A stretch of DNA of 64,000 bases from the NCBI RefSeq assembly GCF_000744255.1, contig NZ_JQLO01000001.1, positions 868,001-932,000 of the forward strand, in the 5' to 3' direction. The DNA is from Carnobacterium divergens DSM 20623. GTDB lineage: Bacteria; Bacillota; Bacilli; Lactobacillales; Carnobacteriaceae. The notes under the pieces are model-generated. The model made no database searches, was not told the DNA's origin, and worked only from the letters and a program-made list of their open reading frames with translations. Position 1 is the stretch's first letter, and the number at the start of each line of letters is the position of its first letter. Position numbers and translations under genes: made by a program. Positions 44,934 through 53,740 of the stretch are shown here, one piece after another.

Positions 44934-45803
44934 ATGAAACAGTTAAAATCACTAATAGGCGTACTCCTTTTTTTAGCAGTAGCGACATTTGTTGTTTTTC
45001 AAGTGCTGAATTTTTTAAGTGGCAATGAGACAGCAACTCAAAAGGCAGTTACAAAGATTACGAATAAAGTACAAAAAAAAGATATTTCCATTGTTGCAGT
45101 AGGAGATTCTTTAACAGAAGGCATTGGCGACGGGACCTCAACTGGAGGGTACGTTTCAAGAATTGCTGACTTATACGCAACAGATAAAAAAATCAACGAT
45201 ATTACAACGGCTAATTATGGGATATCAGGCAATACAAGTACGCAAATTCTAAAACGAATTCAAACGAAAACAGATATTCAAGATTCTTTGAAAGACGCAG
45301 ATGTCATTGTTTTAACTTTTGGTGGGAATGATTTAATGAAAGTGATTAAATCCCAACTATTAAAAGTAACAGAAGACAGTTTTGCAAAGCCAGAAGCAGC
45401 ATATAAACAACGAGTAGAAACTATTTTTTCAGAAACTCGAAAGTTAAATAAACAAGCGCCGATTTATGTTTATGGTATTTACAATCCTTTCTATCTATAC
45501 TTTTCAGATGTTCCTGAAATGCAGACAGTGGTAGATTCATGGAATGATGCAACGAAATCCGTTGTTGATGAGCAAAATAAAGCACACTTTATTCCAATCA
45601 ACGACTTACTTTCTAAAGGAAACCAAGTTGAGTCTACTGAAAATGAAGATACCTCATCTACTTCTTCTCATCAAAAGGCTGAAATTGTCAATGATTTATT
45701 ATTTGAAGAAGACAGTTTTCATCCTAATGAGGAAGGCTATGACATAATGGCAAAAGCACTTTACGAAAATATGCAGAAAACAAAAACAGAATGGCTTCCG
45801 TAA
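44934..45803 (+). CDS. ypmR: Membrane-anchored SGNH/GDSL hydrolase (YpmR-like)
   Basis: The 289-residue protein has an N-terminal membrane segment (about 7-26) and an extracellular SGNH esterase domain. Block I is VAVGDSLTEGIGDGTS with the nucleophile Ser, then YGISGNTSTQIL, TFGGNDLM and the catalytic Asp/His in DSFHPNEEGYDIMA. A variable Ser/Thr-rich insert (about 225-245) precedes the last block. It probably de-esterifies a lipid or wall glycan. AAGAAAGGAAAA precedes the ATG. With ypmS, msrA and yozE it forms a tight cluster as in B. subtilis. Confidence 0.9.
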   Translation: MKQLKSLIGVLLFLAVATFVVFQVLNFLSGNETATQKAVTKITNKVQKKDISIVAVGDSLTEGIGDGTSTGGYVSRIADLYATDKKINDITTANYGISGNTSTQILKRIQTKTDIQDSLKDADVIVLTFGGNDLMKVIKSQLLKVTEDSFAKPEAAYKQRVETIFSETRKLNKQAPIYVYGIYNPFYLYFSDVPEMQTVVDSWNDATKSVVDEQNKAHFIPINDLLSKGNQVESTENEDTSSTSSHQKAEIVNDLLFEEDSFHPNEEGYDIMAKALYENMQKTKTEWLP

Positions 45804-45830
45804 AAAGTAAATAGAGAAAGCAGTGAGGAA

Positions 45831-46460
45831 ATGGTAGAAGAAACCAAACAAAGAAAACAATTCAAACGTCCTATTAATCCATGGAAATGGGCATTTTTAA
45901 TTTTAATAGCTATATTATTAGGAATCGGTATTTGGGGTGGAACGAAAATTTTTGTACCTGTTAATACTGTAACTGAGCAAAAAAAAGTGCAGAAAACAGA
46001 AGATGTTTCATTTGAAGTGAGTACTCATAAAAAAGAAGTCAATGAAATCGTTGCTCATGGGATTGATCGCTTTATAAAAAAAGGAGACATCCAATATCAG
46101 TTAGTGTTCAATGAACAAGCTGAAGTAATCGGCACGTTTAAACTCTTTAATCATGATGTTCATTTTTATCTATATTTAGATCCCTTTGTAATGGAAAACG
46201 GCAATGTTCAGTTAAAAGCAACGAATCTAAGCATTGGAAAGTTAAATTTACCGATCGGGTACGTGATGAATTTGATTTCCAAACAATATAACTTGCCTAA
46301 ATGGGTACAAATCGATAGTAAAAAACAATTAATTGTTTTAAACTTGGATGAGTATAAGTTAGAAAATGGCTTGAAAATAAAAGCTAAAAAATTCGATTTG
46401 AAAAATGACGACATTCGATTTAGTGTCTATTTGCCATTAGAAGAACTTGTTAAGAAATAA
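45831..46460 (+). CDS. ypmS: YpmS-like membrane-anchored protein (DUF2140)
   Basis: This 209-residue protein has one membrane segment (about 17-37) after a basic tail and an extracellular domain with long beta strands (EVIGTFKLFNHDVHFYLYLD; LGIGIWGG in the anchor). It is the DUF2140 family, always paired with the ypmR hydrolase, so it may act with it at the cell surface; function not known. GTGAGGAA before the ATG is the ribosome binding site. The gap to ypmR is 27 bases. Confidence 0.85.
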   Translation: MVEETKQRKQFKRPINPWKWAFLILIAILLGIGIWGGTKIFVPVNTVTEQKKVQKTEDVSFEVSTHKKEVNEIVAHGIDRFIKKGDIQYQLVFNEQAEVIGTFKLFNHDVHFYLYLDPFVMENGNVQLKATNLSIGKLNLPIGYVMNLISKQYNLPKWVQIDSKKQLIVLNLDEYKLENGLKIKAKKFDLKNDDIRFSVYLPLEELVKK

Positions 46461-46472
46461 GGGGGACTGTTA

Positions 46473-46994
46473 ATGAAGGAGACAGCGATTTTTGCTGGCG
46501 GCTGCTTTTGGTGCATGGTAGCGCCTTTTGATCAGATGAAAGGGATTGAAAAAGTGATTTCTGGATATACGGGAGGGCACGTAGAAAATCCAACGTATGA
46601 AGAAGTTCTAACAAAAACAACGGGTCATACGGAAGCTGTTGAAATTACTTTTGATCCAGACCTGATTAGTTATGAAGAATTGGTGGATATTTACTGGAAT
46701 CAAACAGATCCAACCGATGCCATGGGGCAATTTCAAGACCGAGGTGATAATTATCGACCTGTGATATTTGTGAAGGATGGCAAACAACGTAAAATAGCAG
46801 AAGCTTCTAAGCAACGTTTAGTTGAAAGTAAGATGTATTCGAAACCTATTGTCACACAAATTCAACCAGTAGCGCCTTTTTACCCTGCTGAAGATACGCA
46901 TCAAGATTTTTATAAAAAGAATCCAGCGCGATACCAAGCAGAACAAAATGAACGACAATCCTATCAATTGAATAAAGGAGCTGAATTAAAATGA
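46473..46994 (+). CDS. msrA: Peptide-methionine (S)-S-oxide reductase
   Basis: MsrA repairs methionine-S-sulfoxide in proteins with thioredoxin. The 173-residue protein has the catalytic [32 protein letters not shown] and [17 protein letters not shown]. The motif has GCFWC with two cysteines, while resolving cysteines near the C-terminus are absent, so recycling probably uses the second Cys of the motif. Its stop overlaps yozE by 4 bases. No msrB is in the window. Confidence 0.95.
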   Translation: MKETAIFAGGCFWCMVAPFDQMKGIEKVISGYTGGHVENPTYEEVLTKTTGHTEAVEITFDPDLISYEELVDIYWNQTDPTDAMGQFQDRGDNYRPVIFVKDGKQRKIAEASKQRLVESKMYSKPIVTQIQPVAPFYPAEDTHQDFYKKNPARYQAEQNERQSYQLNKGAELK

Positions 46995-47230
46995 GGCAGT
47001 CTTTCTTTCACTTTTTAATGACAGAACGAGACCCTCATAAAAATGATGAAGTCACAAAGTTTGCTAATGATGTTTACTTGGATGTCAGCTTTCCAAAACA
47101 ATCAGAAAATTATCAAGAAATAAGTGATTATTTAGAGTTTTATGGGGACTATTTAAGTTCAATGAGTGTCTTTGACAACGCGTGGGAGCGATATCTTGAA
47201 CGTAACCAAACATTAAGCAGTTCAAATTAG
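46991..47230 (+). CDS. yozE: YozE/UPF0346 SAM-like protein
   Basis: This small cytosolic helical protein has 79 residues ([27 protein letters not shown]-like [20 protein letters not shown]) of the YozE SAM-like family, a sterile-alpha-motif fold with no known partner. It begins on the ATGA overlap with msrA, which suggests translational coupling. Confidence 0.9.
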   Translation: MRQSFFHFLMTERDPHKNDEVTKFANDVYLDVSFPKQSENYQEISDYLEFYGDYLSSMSVFDNAWERYLERNQTLSSSN

Positions 47231-47245
47231 GGAGGAAATAACAAA

Positions 47246-47959
47246 ATGAGTATTCATATTGAAGCATCACAAGGACAAATTGCAGAAACGGTATTATTGC
47301 CAGGGGATCCATTACGAGCAAAATATATTGCTGAAACATTTTTAACAGATGTTGAACAATACAACCGCGTTAGAAATATGTTTGGCTATACAGGCTTATA
47401 CAAAGGCGAGCGTATTTCTGTTCAAGGTACGGGAATGGGCATTCCGTCGATGATGATTTATGCTGATGAGCTAATGAATAGTTACAATGTTCAAAATCTA
47501 ATCCGTGTAGGCACGGCAGGTGGAATGCAAGCAGACGTTAAAGTACGAGATATCGTTTTAGGACAAGGGGCAACAACGGATTCTTTTATTAACCGACAAG
47601 CATTTGATGGGAAAGTAGATTTTGCTCCTTTAGCTAATTTTGACCTTTTAAAAACTGCTTACGATATTAGTACTGAAAAAGGATTATCAGTTAAAGTTGG
47701 AAATATTTTATCAGCAGATCGTTTTTATAACGCAGAACTTGATAAAGTAAAATTAGCGGATTACGGCATTTTAGCTGTTGAAATGGAAGCAGCTGGCTTA
47801 TACACACTAGCAGCAAAATATAACCGTAAAGCTTTAGCGATTCTAACGATTAGTGACCATATTTTCACAGGTGAAGAAACTTCTTCAGATGAGCGTGAAC
47901 GTACATTTAGTGACATGATGATTGTAGCATTGGAAACAGCTCTTAGACAAAAACAATAA
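47246..47959 (+). CDS. deoD: Purine-nucleoside phosphorylase, DeoD type
   Basis: DeoD cleaves purine (deoxy)nucleosides with phosphate to base and (deoxy)ribose-1-phosphate. The 237-residue hexameric-type enzyme has [16 protein letters not shown], the phosphate arginine in [44 protein letters not shown] and the general acid Asp in [21 protein letters not shown] precedes the ATG. It is part of the run from ypmR and 18 bases before ctpA. Confidence 0.95.
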   Translation: MSIHIEASQGQIAETVLLPGDPLRAKYIAETFLTDVEQYNRVRNMFGYTGLYKGERISVQGTGMGIPSMMIYADELMNSYNVQNLIRVGTAGGMQADVKVRDIVLGQGATTDSFINRQAFDGKVDFAPLANFDLLKTAYDISTEKGLSVKVGNILSADRFYNAELDKVKLADYGILAVEMEAAGLYTLAAKYNRKALAILTISDHIFTGEETSSDERERTFSDMMIVALETALRQKQ

Positions 47960-47977
47960 AACAGTGGAGGTGTTCCT

Positions 47978-49444
47978 TTGAATCAAGAACCGAATGATTT
48001 AAAACCTAAGAAAACTAAAAAGAACATTACTTTAAGTGTGTATGTCACATCTCTTATCTTGGTCGCGGTATTAGCGGTGGGTGGAACTTATTTCCTAACT
48101 GAAAAAAACCAAAATCAAGTAGCCGTTGATTCTTCAAATGCGGCTAAAGTAGATCAGAATTTCAACAAATTACAAGAAGTCTATTCGAAGTTATCGACTC
48201 AATTTTACAAAAAAGTCGACAGTACTAAACTATTAGAAGGAGCCTTGTCTGGCATGGTAAATGCGACAGGGGATCCTTATACGCAGTACCTAGATGTTGC
48301 AGAGGCAACGGATTTAGACAGCACGATTTCAGCTTCTTTTGAAGGAATTGGTGCGGAAGTAATGAATCAAAATGACGCCATCACCATTGTTTCTCCAATT
48401 GCGGGTTCGCCAGCTGAAAAAGCAGGACTTTTGCCAAATGATGTTATTTTAAAAGTAGACGATCATGAGATGGCAGGTCTGACTTTAAATAAAGCAGTTT
48501 CGTATATTCGTGGTGAAAAAGGGACCGACGTTGTCTTGAAAATCCAAAGAGGAACAACTACCTTTGATGTAACGTTAAAACGTGATACGATTCCAGTTGA
48601 AACAGTAAAAAGTCGTCTGGATGAAAAAGATCCAACAATTGGATATATCCAAATTACGAATTTTTCACAACCAACTGCTTCTGAAGTTGAAAAAGCAGTC
48701 AAAGATTTACGTGGAAAAGGTGCAAAATCCTTTATACTAGATGTTCGTGGAAATCCAGGTGGTTTATTAGATCAAGCATTAAAAATTTCTAACATGTTTG
48801 TAGAGGATGGCAAAGTCTTGATGCAAACGAAAGAACGAGACAAAAAAGCAGATATTATGAAAGCTGATGCAACATTAGGCGACTTTAAAGTAACAGAACC
48901 TATCACATTGTTAGTAGATGAAGGGAGCGCTAGCGCTTCTGAAATTTTAGCAGGTGCTTTAAAAGAGTCAGCGAACACGACCATCATTGGTACGAAAACC
49001 TTTGGTAAAGGAACGGTTCAAACAGTAGCAACTTTTGATGATAAGAGTGAATTGAAAATGACAATTGCTAAATGGTTAACACCATCTGGTCAATGGATTA
49101 ATAAAAAAGGCATCGAACCCACAATTGCCATTGATTTGCCAACTTATACAAAATTATTACTAATTGATCCAAAGAAAACCTATCAACAAAATGATGTGTC
49201 AGATGAAGTGAAGAACTTGCAAAGTGTTTTAAACGCATTAGGTTTTACTTCTAATGACGCAAATGGTTACTTTGGAACAGGAACAACCGAAGCGGTTAAG
49301 GCCTTTCAAACTGTCCATAATTTACCTTCTGATGGCATTGTGACAGATAAAACATCTACCGCATTAATCGAAGCATTACGAGAACTAATGAAACAAAATG
49401 ACACGCAATATGAAAAAGCTGTTTCTTATTTACAAACAAAATAA
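47978..49444 (+). CDS. ctpA: C-terminal processing peptidase (S41), CtpA-like
   Basis: This is an extracytoplasmic serine protease of 488 residues. One membrane anchor (about 19-42), a helical cap, a PDZ domain (about 110-190; SPAEKAGLLPNDVIL) and the S41 catalytic core with Ser/Lys dyad (DEGSASASEILAGAL and GTKTFGKGTVQT) are followed by a C-terminal peptidoglycan-binding domain (about 410-475; LQSVLNALGFTSNDANGYFG). TTG start with GTGGAGGTG upstream. Substrates are unknown; relatives trim wall or signalling proteins. Confidence 0.93.
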   Translation: MNQEPNDLKPKKTKKNITLSVYVTSLILVAVLAVGGTYFLTEKNQNQVAVDSSNAAKVDQNFNKLQEVYSKLSTQFYKKVDSTKLLEGALSGMVNATGDPYTQYLDVAEATDLDSTISASFEGIGAEVMNQNDAITIVSPIAGSPAEKAGLLPNDVILKVDDHEMAGLTLNKAVSYIRGEKGTDVVLKIQRGTTTFDVTLKRDTIPVETVKSRLDEKDPTIGYIQITNFSQPTASEVEKAVKDLRGKGAKSFILDVRGNPGGLLDQALKISNMFVEDGKVLMQTKERDKKADIMKADATLGDFKVTEPITLLVDEGSASASEILAGALKESANTTIIGTKTFGKGTVQTVATFDDKSELKMTIAKWLTPSGQWINKKGIEPTIAIDLPTYTKLLLIDPKKTYQQNDVSDEVKNLQSVLNALGFTSNDANGYFGTGTTEAVKAFQTVHNLPSDGIVTDKTSTALIEALRELMKQNDTQYEKAVSYLQTK

Positions 49445-49445
49445 T

Positions 49446-49498
49446 AAAAAAAGAGCTCTATTTTCTAGAATTTAATTAGGAAATAGGGTCTTTTTTTG
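49446..49498 (+). terminator. Terminator after ctpA
   Basis: AAAAAGAGCTCTATTTTCTA pairs imperfectly with TAGGAAATAGGGTCTTTTT around GAATTTAAT, then more T. Confidence 0.85.
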
Positions 49499-49603
49499 AA
49501 GGATTAAAAAAAAAAAAATGAAATGTAGTAAAATAATAGTTATTTCAGTCATTTTCTTGTATGATAGAAGGTAGTAAAGTTTACAAGTTTGGAGCGAAAG
49601 GAC

Positions 49604-50143
49604 ATGAAAAAAACTTGGAGAGATCATTTATGGGATTGGTTTAAAGCCGCTGTCTTAGCGATTGTCCTCACTGCTATTTTAAGAAATTTTATTTTTATTC
49701 CAATGAATGTACAAGGATCATCTATGATTCCAACACTGCATCAAGGAGATCAAATGGTCGTTGAATCATTTTCAAAAATGAAACGTTTTGATATTATTGT
49801 TTTTAAGGATGCGTCTAATCGAACCTTAGTGAAAAGAATTATTGGACTACCGGGTGAATCGATTGCCTATCGTAATGATCAACTTTATATTAATAATCAT
49901 AAAATCAACGAGCCTTTTTTAAAAAATAAACTAGTAACGCAGGCTGGAGAAACGTGGACATCTGATTTTGAATTACAGCAATTGACAGGTGAGAAAAAAG
50001 TTCCTGAAAATGAGTATTTTGTTTTAGGGGACAATCGTAGGTCAAGCAATGACAGTCGTGTTTTTGGATCGATTGCCAAAGATGAGATTATTGGGAAAAC
50101 GATTTTAGTGTATTTTCCGTTTAATAGAATAAGTGTTTATTAA
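49604..50143 (+). CDS. sipA: Type I signal peptidase (first of two)
   Basis: This membrane peptidase removes signal peptides outside the cell. It has a membrane segment at residues 13-32, the catalytic Ser in GSSMIPTLHQGD, the general-base Lys in LVKRIIGLPGES, and VLGDNRRSSNDSR (box E). It has 179 residues. ATG 49604 is chosen because GGAG (49591-49594) is 9 bases upstream; the frame open from TTG 49589 has no site. It sits 27 bases before a paralogue that is about 40 residues longer, so the two are a tandem duplication. The symbol is provisional. Confidence 0.93.
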   Translation: MKKTWRDHLWDWFKAAVLAIVLTAILRNFIFIPMNVQGSSMIPTLHQGDQMVVESFSKMKRFDIIVFKDASNRTLVKRIIGLPGESIAYRNDQLYINNHKINEPFLKNKLVTQAGETWTSDFELQQLTGEKKVPENEYFVLGDNRRSSNDSRVFGSIAKDEIIGKTILVYFPFNRISVY

Positions 50144-50170
50144 TGCTGATAAAAGAAAGTAGGAAATGAT

Positions 50171-50827
50171 ATGAGTAGAACGAATTATTCAGATGGACGA
50201 GATGAATCTGCAGAAATTTTTGAGCCTCGTAGTAAGGCACATCATTCTAAAACAAGAAAAAAAAGGTCAAAAAAAGGCAAAAAAAATGAAATTCTAAGTA
50301 CCTTTGTTTATATTGTCGTGGCATTAGCGATATGTTTGTTGATTCGTCAGTTTTTATTTGCACCAGTAAGTGTAGATGGAGAGTCAATGATGCCAACGCT
50401 AAAAAACCATGACCGCTTGATTTTAAACAAAATAAAAAAAGTGGATCGGTTCGATATTATTGTTTTCCCAGCACCTGACGCACCAGACAAAGAATATATT
50501 AAACGTGTGATCGGCTTGCCAGGGGATGAAATTTCGATGCAAGATGATGTTTTGTATTTGAATGGCAAAGCGGTTCAAGAGCCTTATCTAGATCAATACA
50601 AAAAGAAATTGAAAGAAAAAGGGCAACTATTAACTGGTGACTTTACGTTAATGGGGAAAACGGGTGTTGCTAAAGTCCCAGAAAATGAATATTTTGTAAT
50701 GGGAGATAATCGAGGCAATTCAAAAGATAGTCGTATTTTTGGGTTTGTGCATATTGATACGATTTCTGGAACGACAGATCTTCGCATTTGGCCGTTTACT
50801 CATTTTGGAACACTAAAAACTGAATAA
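50171..50827 (+). CDS. sipB: Type I signal peptidase (second of two)
   Basis: This second signal peptidase I (218 residues) has a long, very basic cytoplasmic tail (SKTRKKRSKKGKKNE) before its single membrane segment (about 43-62). Catalytic residues are intact: Ser in VDGESMMPTLKNHD and Lys in EYIKRVIGLPGDE, with MGDNRGNSKDSR. Core identity to the gene before is moderate, so the two may differ in substrate range. TAGGAAAT before the ATG is the ribosome binding site. The symbol is provisional. Confidence 0.93.
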   Translation: MSRTNYSDGRDESAEIFEPRSKAHHSKTRKKRSKKGKKNEILSTFVYIVVALAICLLIRQFLFAPVSVDGESMMPTLKNHDRLILNKIKKVDRFDIIVFPAPDAPDKEYIKRVIGLPGDEISMQDDVLYLNGKAVQEPYLDQYKKKLKEKGQLLTGDFTLMGKTGVAKVPENEYFVMGDNRGNSKDSRIFGFVHIDTISGTTDLRIWPFTHFGTLKTE

Positions 50828-50837
50828 TTTAGTGAAT

Positions 50838-50868
50838 GAAATGACAGCTTTTAGGTCATTTCTTTTAC
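50838..50868 (+). terminator. Weak terminator after the signal peptidase pair
   Basis: GAAATGAC and GTCATTTC pair around a 9-base loop, followed by TTTTAC. Confidence 0.6.
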
Positions 50869-50913
50869 TGATGTTCGCTAACCGATAAATTTTAAGTATA
50901 GAGGAGCAACAAC

Positions 50914-51777
50914 ATGACAATCCAATGGTTTCCTGGTCATATGGCCAAAGCAAGAAGAGAAGTATCCGAAAAATTAAAATTAGTAGACGTCGTTTTTGAG
51001 CTAGTAGATGCTAGACTACCACTTTCAAGTCGAAATCCAATCTTGGATGAATTAATTGGACAAAAACCGCGTGTTATTATTTTGAATAAAAGTGATTTAG
51101 CTGATGAAAGACAGACTAAAGCATGGGTTTTATATTTTAAAGAGCAAGGAATTTCTGCTGTTCCAATTATTGCGCAAGAAGGCAAAGGCATGCAAAAAGT
51201 AATGGCTGAAGCGAAATTGCTATTAAAAGAAAAATTTGATCGTATGAAAAGTAAGGGGATTAATCCACGAGCGATTCGTGCTATGAGTATTGGAATTCCA
51301 AACGTTGGGAAATCAACGTTAATCAATCGTTTTATCAAAAAAAATATTGCTAAAACCGGGAATAAGCCTGGGGTCACAAAAGGGCAACAATGGTTGAAAT
51401 TAGGCAAAGAATTGGAATTGTTAGACACTCCAGGAATTCTATGGCCCAAATTTGAAGATCCTGAAATCGGAAAAAAATTAGCTTTAACGGGAGCAATTAA
51501 AGACAATCTATTACAAATGGATGATATTGCTCTATACGGCTTAAATATTATGAGAACTTATTACCCACAACAATTGATGAAGCGTTTTAAAATCAACCAA
51601 GAAGAATTAGCTTTAGATTTACCAGAATTATTGATGCTAATTAGTGAAAAACGGGGTTTTAGAGATGATTACTCTAGAGCAAGTGAAATGATTGTCTATG
51701 AAATTCGAAGTGGTAAAGTGGGACGCTATACATTGGATCATGCGCCAGTTCATTTTGAAACAATAGAAGAGGCGTAA
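50914..51777 (+). CDS. rbgA: Ribosome biogenesis GTPase RbgA (YlqF)
   Basis: RbgA is an essential GTPase for late 50S assembly. It is circularly permuted: NKSDL (G4) precedes the P-loop GIPNVGKSTLINR, then GVTKGQQW (G2) and DTPGILWPK (G3). The N-terminus TIQWFPGHMAKARREV is the family signature. The 287-residue C-terminal helical domain binds rRNA. GAGGAGC precedes the ATG. It forms an operon with rnhB 2 bases on, as in B. subtilis. Confidence 0.97.
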   Translation: MTIQWFPGHMAKARREVSEKLKLVDVVFELVDARLPLSSRNPILDELIGQKPRVIILNKSDLADERQTKAWVLYFKEQGISAVPIIAQEGKGMQKVMAEAKLLLKEKFDRMKSKGINPRAIRAMSIGIPNVGKSTLINRFIKKNIAKTGNKPGVTKGQQWLKLGKELELLDTPGILWPKFEDPEIGKKLALTGAIKDNLLQMDDIALYGLNIMRTYYPQQLMKRFKINQEELALDLPELLMLISEKRGFRDDYSRASEMIVYEIRSGKVGRYTLDHAPVHFETIEEA

Positions 51778-51779
51778 GT

Positions 51780-52562
51780 ATGAATAAAAAATTGACTATC
51801 CTAGAAGTGAAAGAACTATTAAAAACGATTAATACGACAAATGATCCGTTATTTGAACGTTTAACTAATGATGAGCGTAAAGGTGTTCAAATCGCGATTA
51901 AAGCCTGGCATAAAAAACAAGCCGATGCACTTAAGCTAGAGGAAAAACATCAAGAAATGTTGCAGTTTGAAGAAGAATTATGGCAAAAAAATTGTCTTCA
52001 TATTGCAGGTATTGACGAAGTCGGCCGTGGTCCATTAGCTGGTCCAGTTGTCGCAGCAGCAGTTATTTTACCTAAAAATTTTCATGTATTAGAAATCAAT
52101 GATTCTAAACAATTATCTGAAGCGAAACGTGATGCTTTATTTGAAAAAATTAAGGATGAAGCATTGGCGATTGGAGTTGGGATTAAAGACGAGTCCACTA
52201 TTGATCAAGTAAATATCTATCAAGCTACTAAATTGGCGATGATTGAAGCAGTTGAAAACTTAACAATTGATCCTCAACATCTATTAATTGATGCGATGCA
52301 ATTAGATCTCCCTATTCCACAAACAAGTATTATTAAAGGAGATGCTAGAAGTTTGTCAATTGCAGCTGCAAGCATTGTAGCAAAAGTGACCAGAGATCGA
52401 ATGATGAAAGATTATGACGAGCAATATCCTGGATACGGATTTGATAAAAATGCGGGTTATGGAACAAAAGTGCATTTAGAAGGTATAGAAAAGTATGGAG
52501 TTACCCCGATTCATCGGAAAACCTTTGCTCCAGTTAAAAATCAATTATTGAAAGAAAGATAA
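51780..52562 (+). CDS. rnhB: Ribonuclease HII
   Basis: RNase HII cuts single ribonucleotides in DNA and RNA-DNA hybrids. The 260-residue protein has an N-terminal extension of about 70 residues and the core with DEVGRGPLAGPVVAAAVIL (the first two acidic residues), DSKQLS, DAMQLDLP and SIAAASIVAKVTRD. All catalytic acids are present. GAGGCG precedes the ATG. The last codons form the left arm of a terminator hairpin. Confidence 0.96.
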   Translation: MNKKLTILEVKELLKTINTTNDPLFERLTNDERKGVQIAIKAWHKKQADALKLEEKHQEMLQFEEELWQKNCLHIAGIDEVGRGPLAGPVVAAAVILPKNFHVLEINDSKQLSEAKRDALFEKIKDEALAIGVGIKDESTIDQVNIYQATKLAMIEAVENLTIDPQHLLIDAMQLDLPIPQTSIIKGDARSLSIAAASIVAKVTRDRMMKDYDEQYPGYGFDKNAGYGTKVHLEGIEKYGVTPIHRKTFAPVKNQLLKER

Positions 52563-52592
52563 AGAGAAATTCTCTTTGTCTTTCTTTTTTTA
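52551..52592 (+). terminator. Terminator overlapping the end of rnhB
   Basis: AAAGAAAGATAAAGAGAA and TTCTCTTTGTCTTTCTTT form a near-perfect stem (one wobble), followed by TTTT. The rnhB stop codon lies inside the left arm. Confidence 0.85.
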
Positions 52593-52610
52593 AATGAATG
52601 GACTCTTTTT

Positions 52611-52618
52611 GGCGAATA
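52611..52618 (+). promoter_or_regulatory. Cin-box-like element before dprA
   Basis: GGCGAATA follows CTTTTT and resembles the streptococcal ComX box TACGAATA (last six bases identical). It is 36 bases before dprA. No good sigma-A promoter was seen here. AATAGT/ACTATT (52615-52636) forms an overlapping dyad. Tentative. Confidence 0.35.
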
Positions 52619-52654
52619 GTAAGAATATACACTATTAAAAAGGGAGATACGCAT

Positions 52655-53518
52655 ATGAATGTAACAGAATTAAATGAATGGTTGTTTCATCTGGCACATT
52701 GTCATGGAGTTGGAGCAAGTAGCAGCATTCGAATGGTTGCAGAATTAATGGAGAATCCATCCTTGTCATTATTTGAGTTAGCATTTAGTGCTAATTTAAG
52801 TTCAAAAAACATGAAGTTATTTTATGAAAGCTATGAAAAAATAGATCGTCAAGCGGCTCTTAATTATTATAAAGAAAAAAATATTAATTGGATTACTATC
52901 TTAGACGACGATTATCCAAGCTATTTAAAAGAAATTTACAATCCACCAGCCCTACTTTTTTATCAAGGGGATAAAGACTTATTAAAAGAAAATTTATTAG
53001 CAATTGTAGGTTCGCGTTTAAAAACAGCATATGGAAGTGCCGTTTTAAATTTATTTTTACCGAAATTGCTTAAACATCAAATTGTTACTGTAAGTGGATT
53101 AGCTAAGGGAATCGATGCTGAAGTTCATGAAAAAACAATTAACTTAAAAGGCAAAACCATTGCAATAGTCGGAACGGGTTTAGACTTAGCTTACCCAAAA
53201 ATCAATAAGGATTTGCAACTGGAAATTGCGAAAAATCATCTATTGGTATCAGAATATCCCATGGGATCAGCTCCAGAAAGACATCATTTTCCATTAAGAA
53301 ATCGTATTATAGCAGGTATAAGCTTAGGAACATTAGTTGTTGAAGCTAAAAAAAGAAGTGGTAGCTTAATTACTGCTAATTTAGCTTTACAAGAAGGGCG
53401 CGAAGTTTTTTCAGTTCCTGGAAGTATTTTAAGCTCTTATTCAAAAGGAACCAATGAACTTCTTTTAAATGGAGCAAAATGTGTTGTAGATGCCGAACAA
53501 ATCTTAGAAGATTTGTAA
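52655..53518 (+). CDS. dprA: DNA-processing protein DprA
   Basis: DprA binds incoming single-stranded DNA and loads RecA during transformation. The 287-residue protein has the Rossmann-fold core: AIVGSRLKTAYGSAVL, VTVSGLAKGIDAEVHE, TIAIVGTGLDLAYP, SEYPMGSAPERHHFP and RNRIIAGIS, then EAKKRSGSLITANLALQEGR. No C-terminal winged helix is present. ATG 52655 is set by AAAGGGAG; the open frame before it (from 52598) covers the spacer. A topA gene follows, as in Bacillus. Confidence 0.95.
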   Translation: MNVTELNEWLFHLAHCHGVGASSSIRMVAELMENPSLSLFELAFSANLSSKNMKLFYESYEKIDRQAALNYYKEKNINWITILDDDYPSYLKEIYNPPALLFYQGDKDLLKENLLAIVGSRLKTAYGSAVLNLFLPKLLKHQIVTVSGLAKGIDAEVHEKTINLKGKTIAIVGTGLDLAYPKINKDLQLEIAKNHLLVSEYPMGSAPERHHFPLRNRIIAGISLGTLVVEAKKRSGSLITANLALQEGREVFSVPGSILSSYSKGTNELLLNGAKCVVDAEQILEDL

Positions 53519-53648
53519 AAATAATAAAAAAATTTTTTAAAAATTAAATAAAGGCTGGAAACACCTTAATATCAACGTCGTTATCTATTAGAACCTCTTT
53601 ATTTTTAATTTTTCCTACTATATAAATACAAAATTTTAGAACAGTTAG

Positions 53649-53678
53649 TTGACAAAGTGCTACTAGATGGCATAAGAT
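53649..53678 (+). promoter_or_regulatory. Promoter of topA
   Basis: TTGACA at 53649-53654 is a perfect -35; TAAGAT at 53673-53678 is the -10, with 18 bases between. Confidence 0.65.
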
Positions 53679-53740
53679 GATAAACGATTTCAGTTTTTAA
53701 TTTATCATTAAATAAAAGCTCATTCGAAAGGAGCAACTTT

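Noticed and set aside
50937-51506. Long open frame antisense to rbgA (189 codons)
   Set aside because: A shadow of a highly conserved GTPase gene; no start signals or family resemblance.
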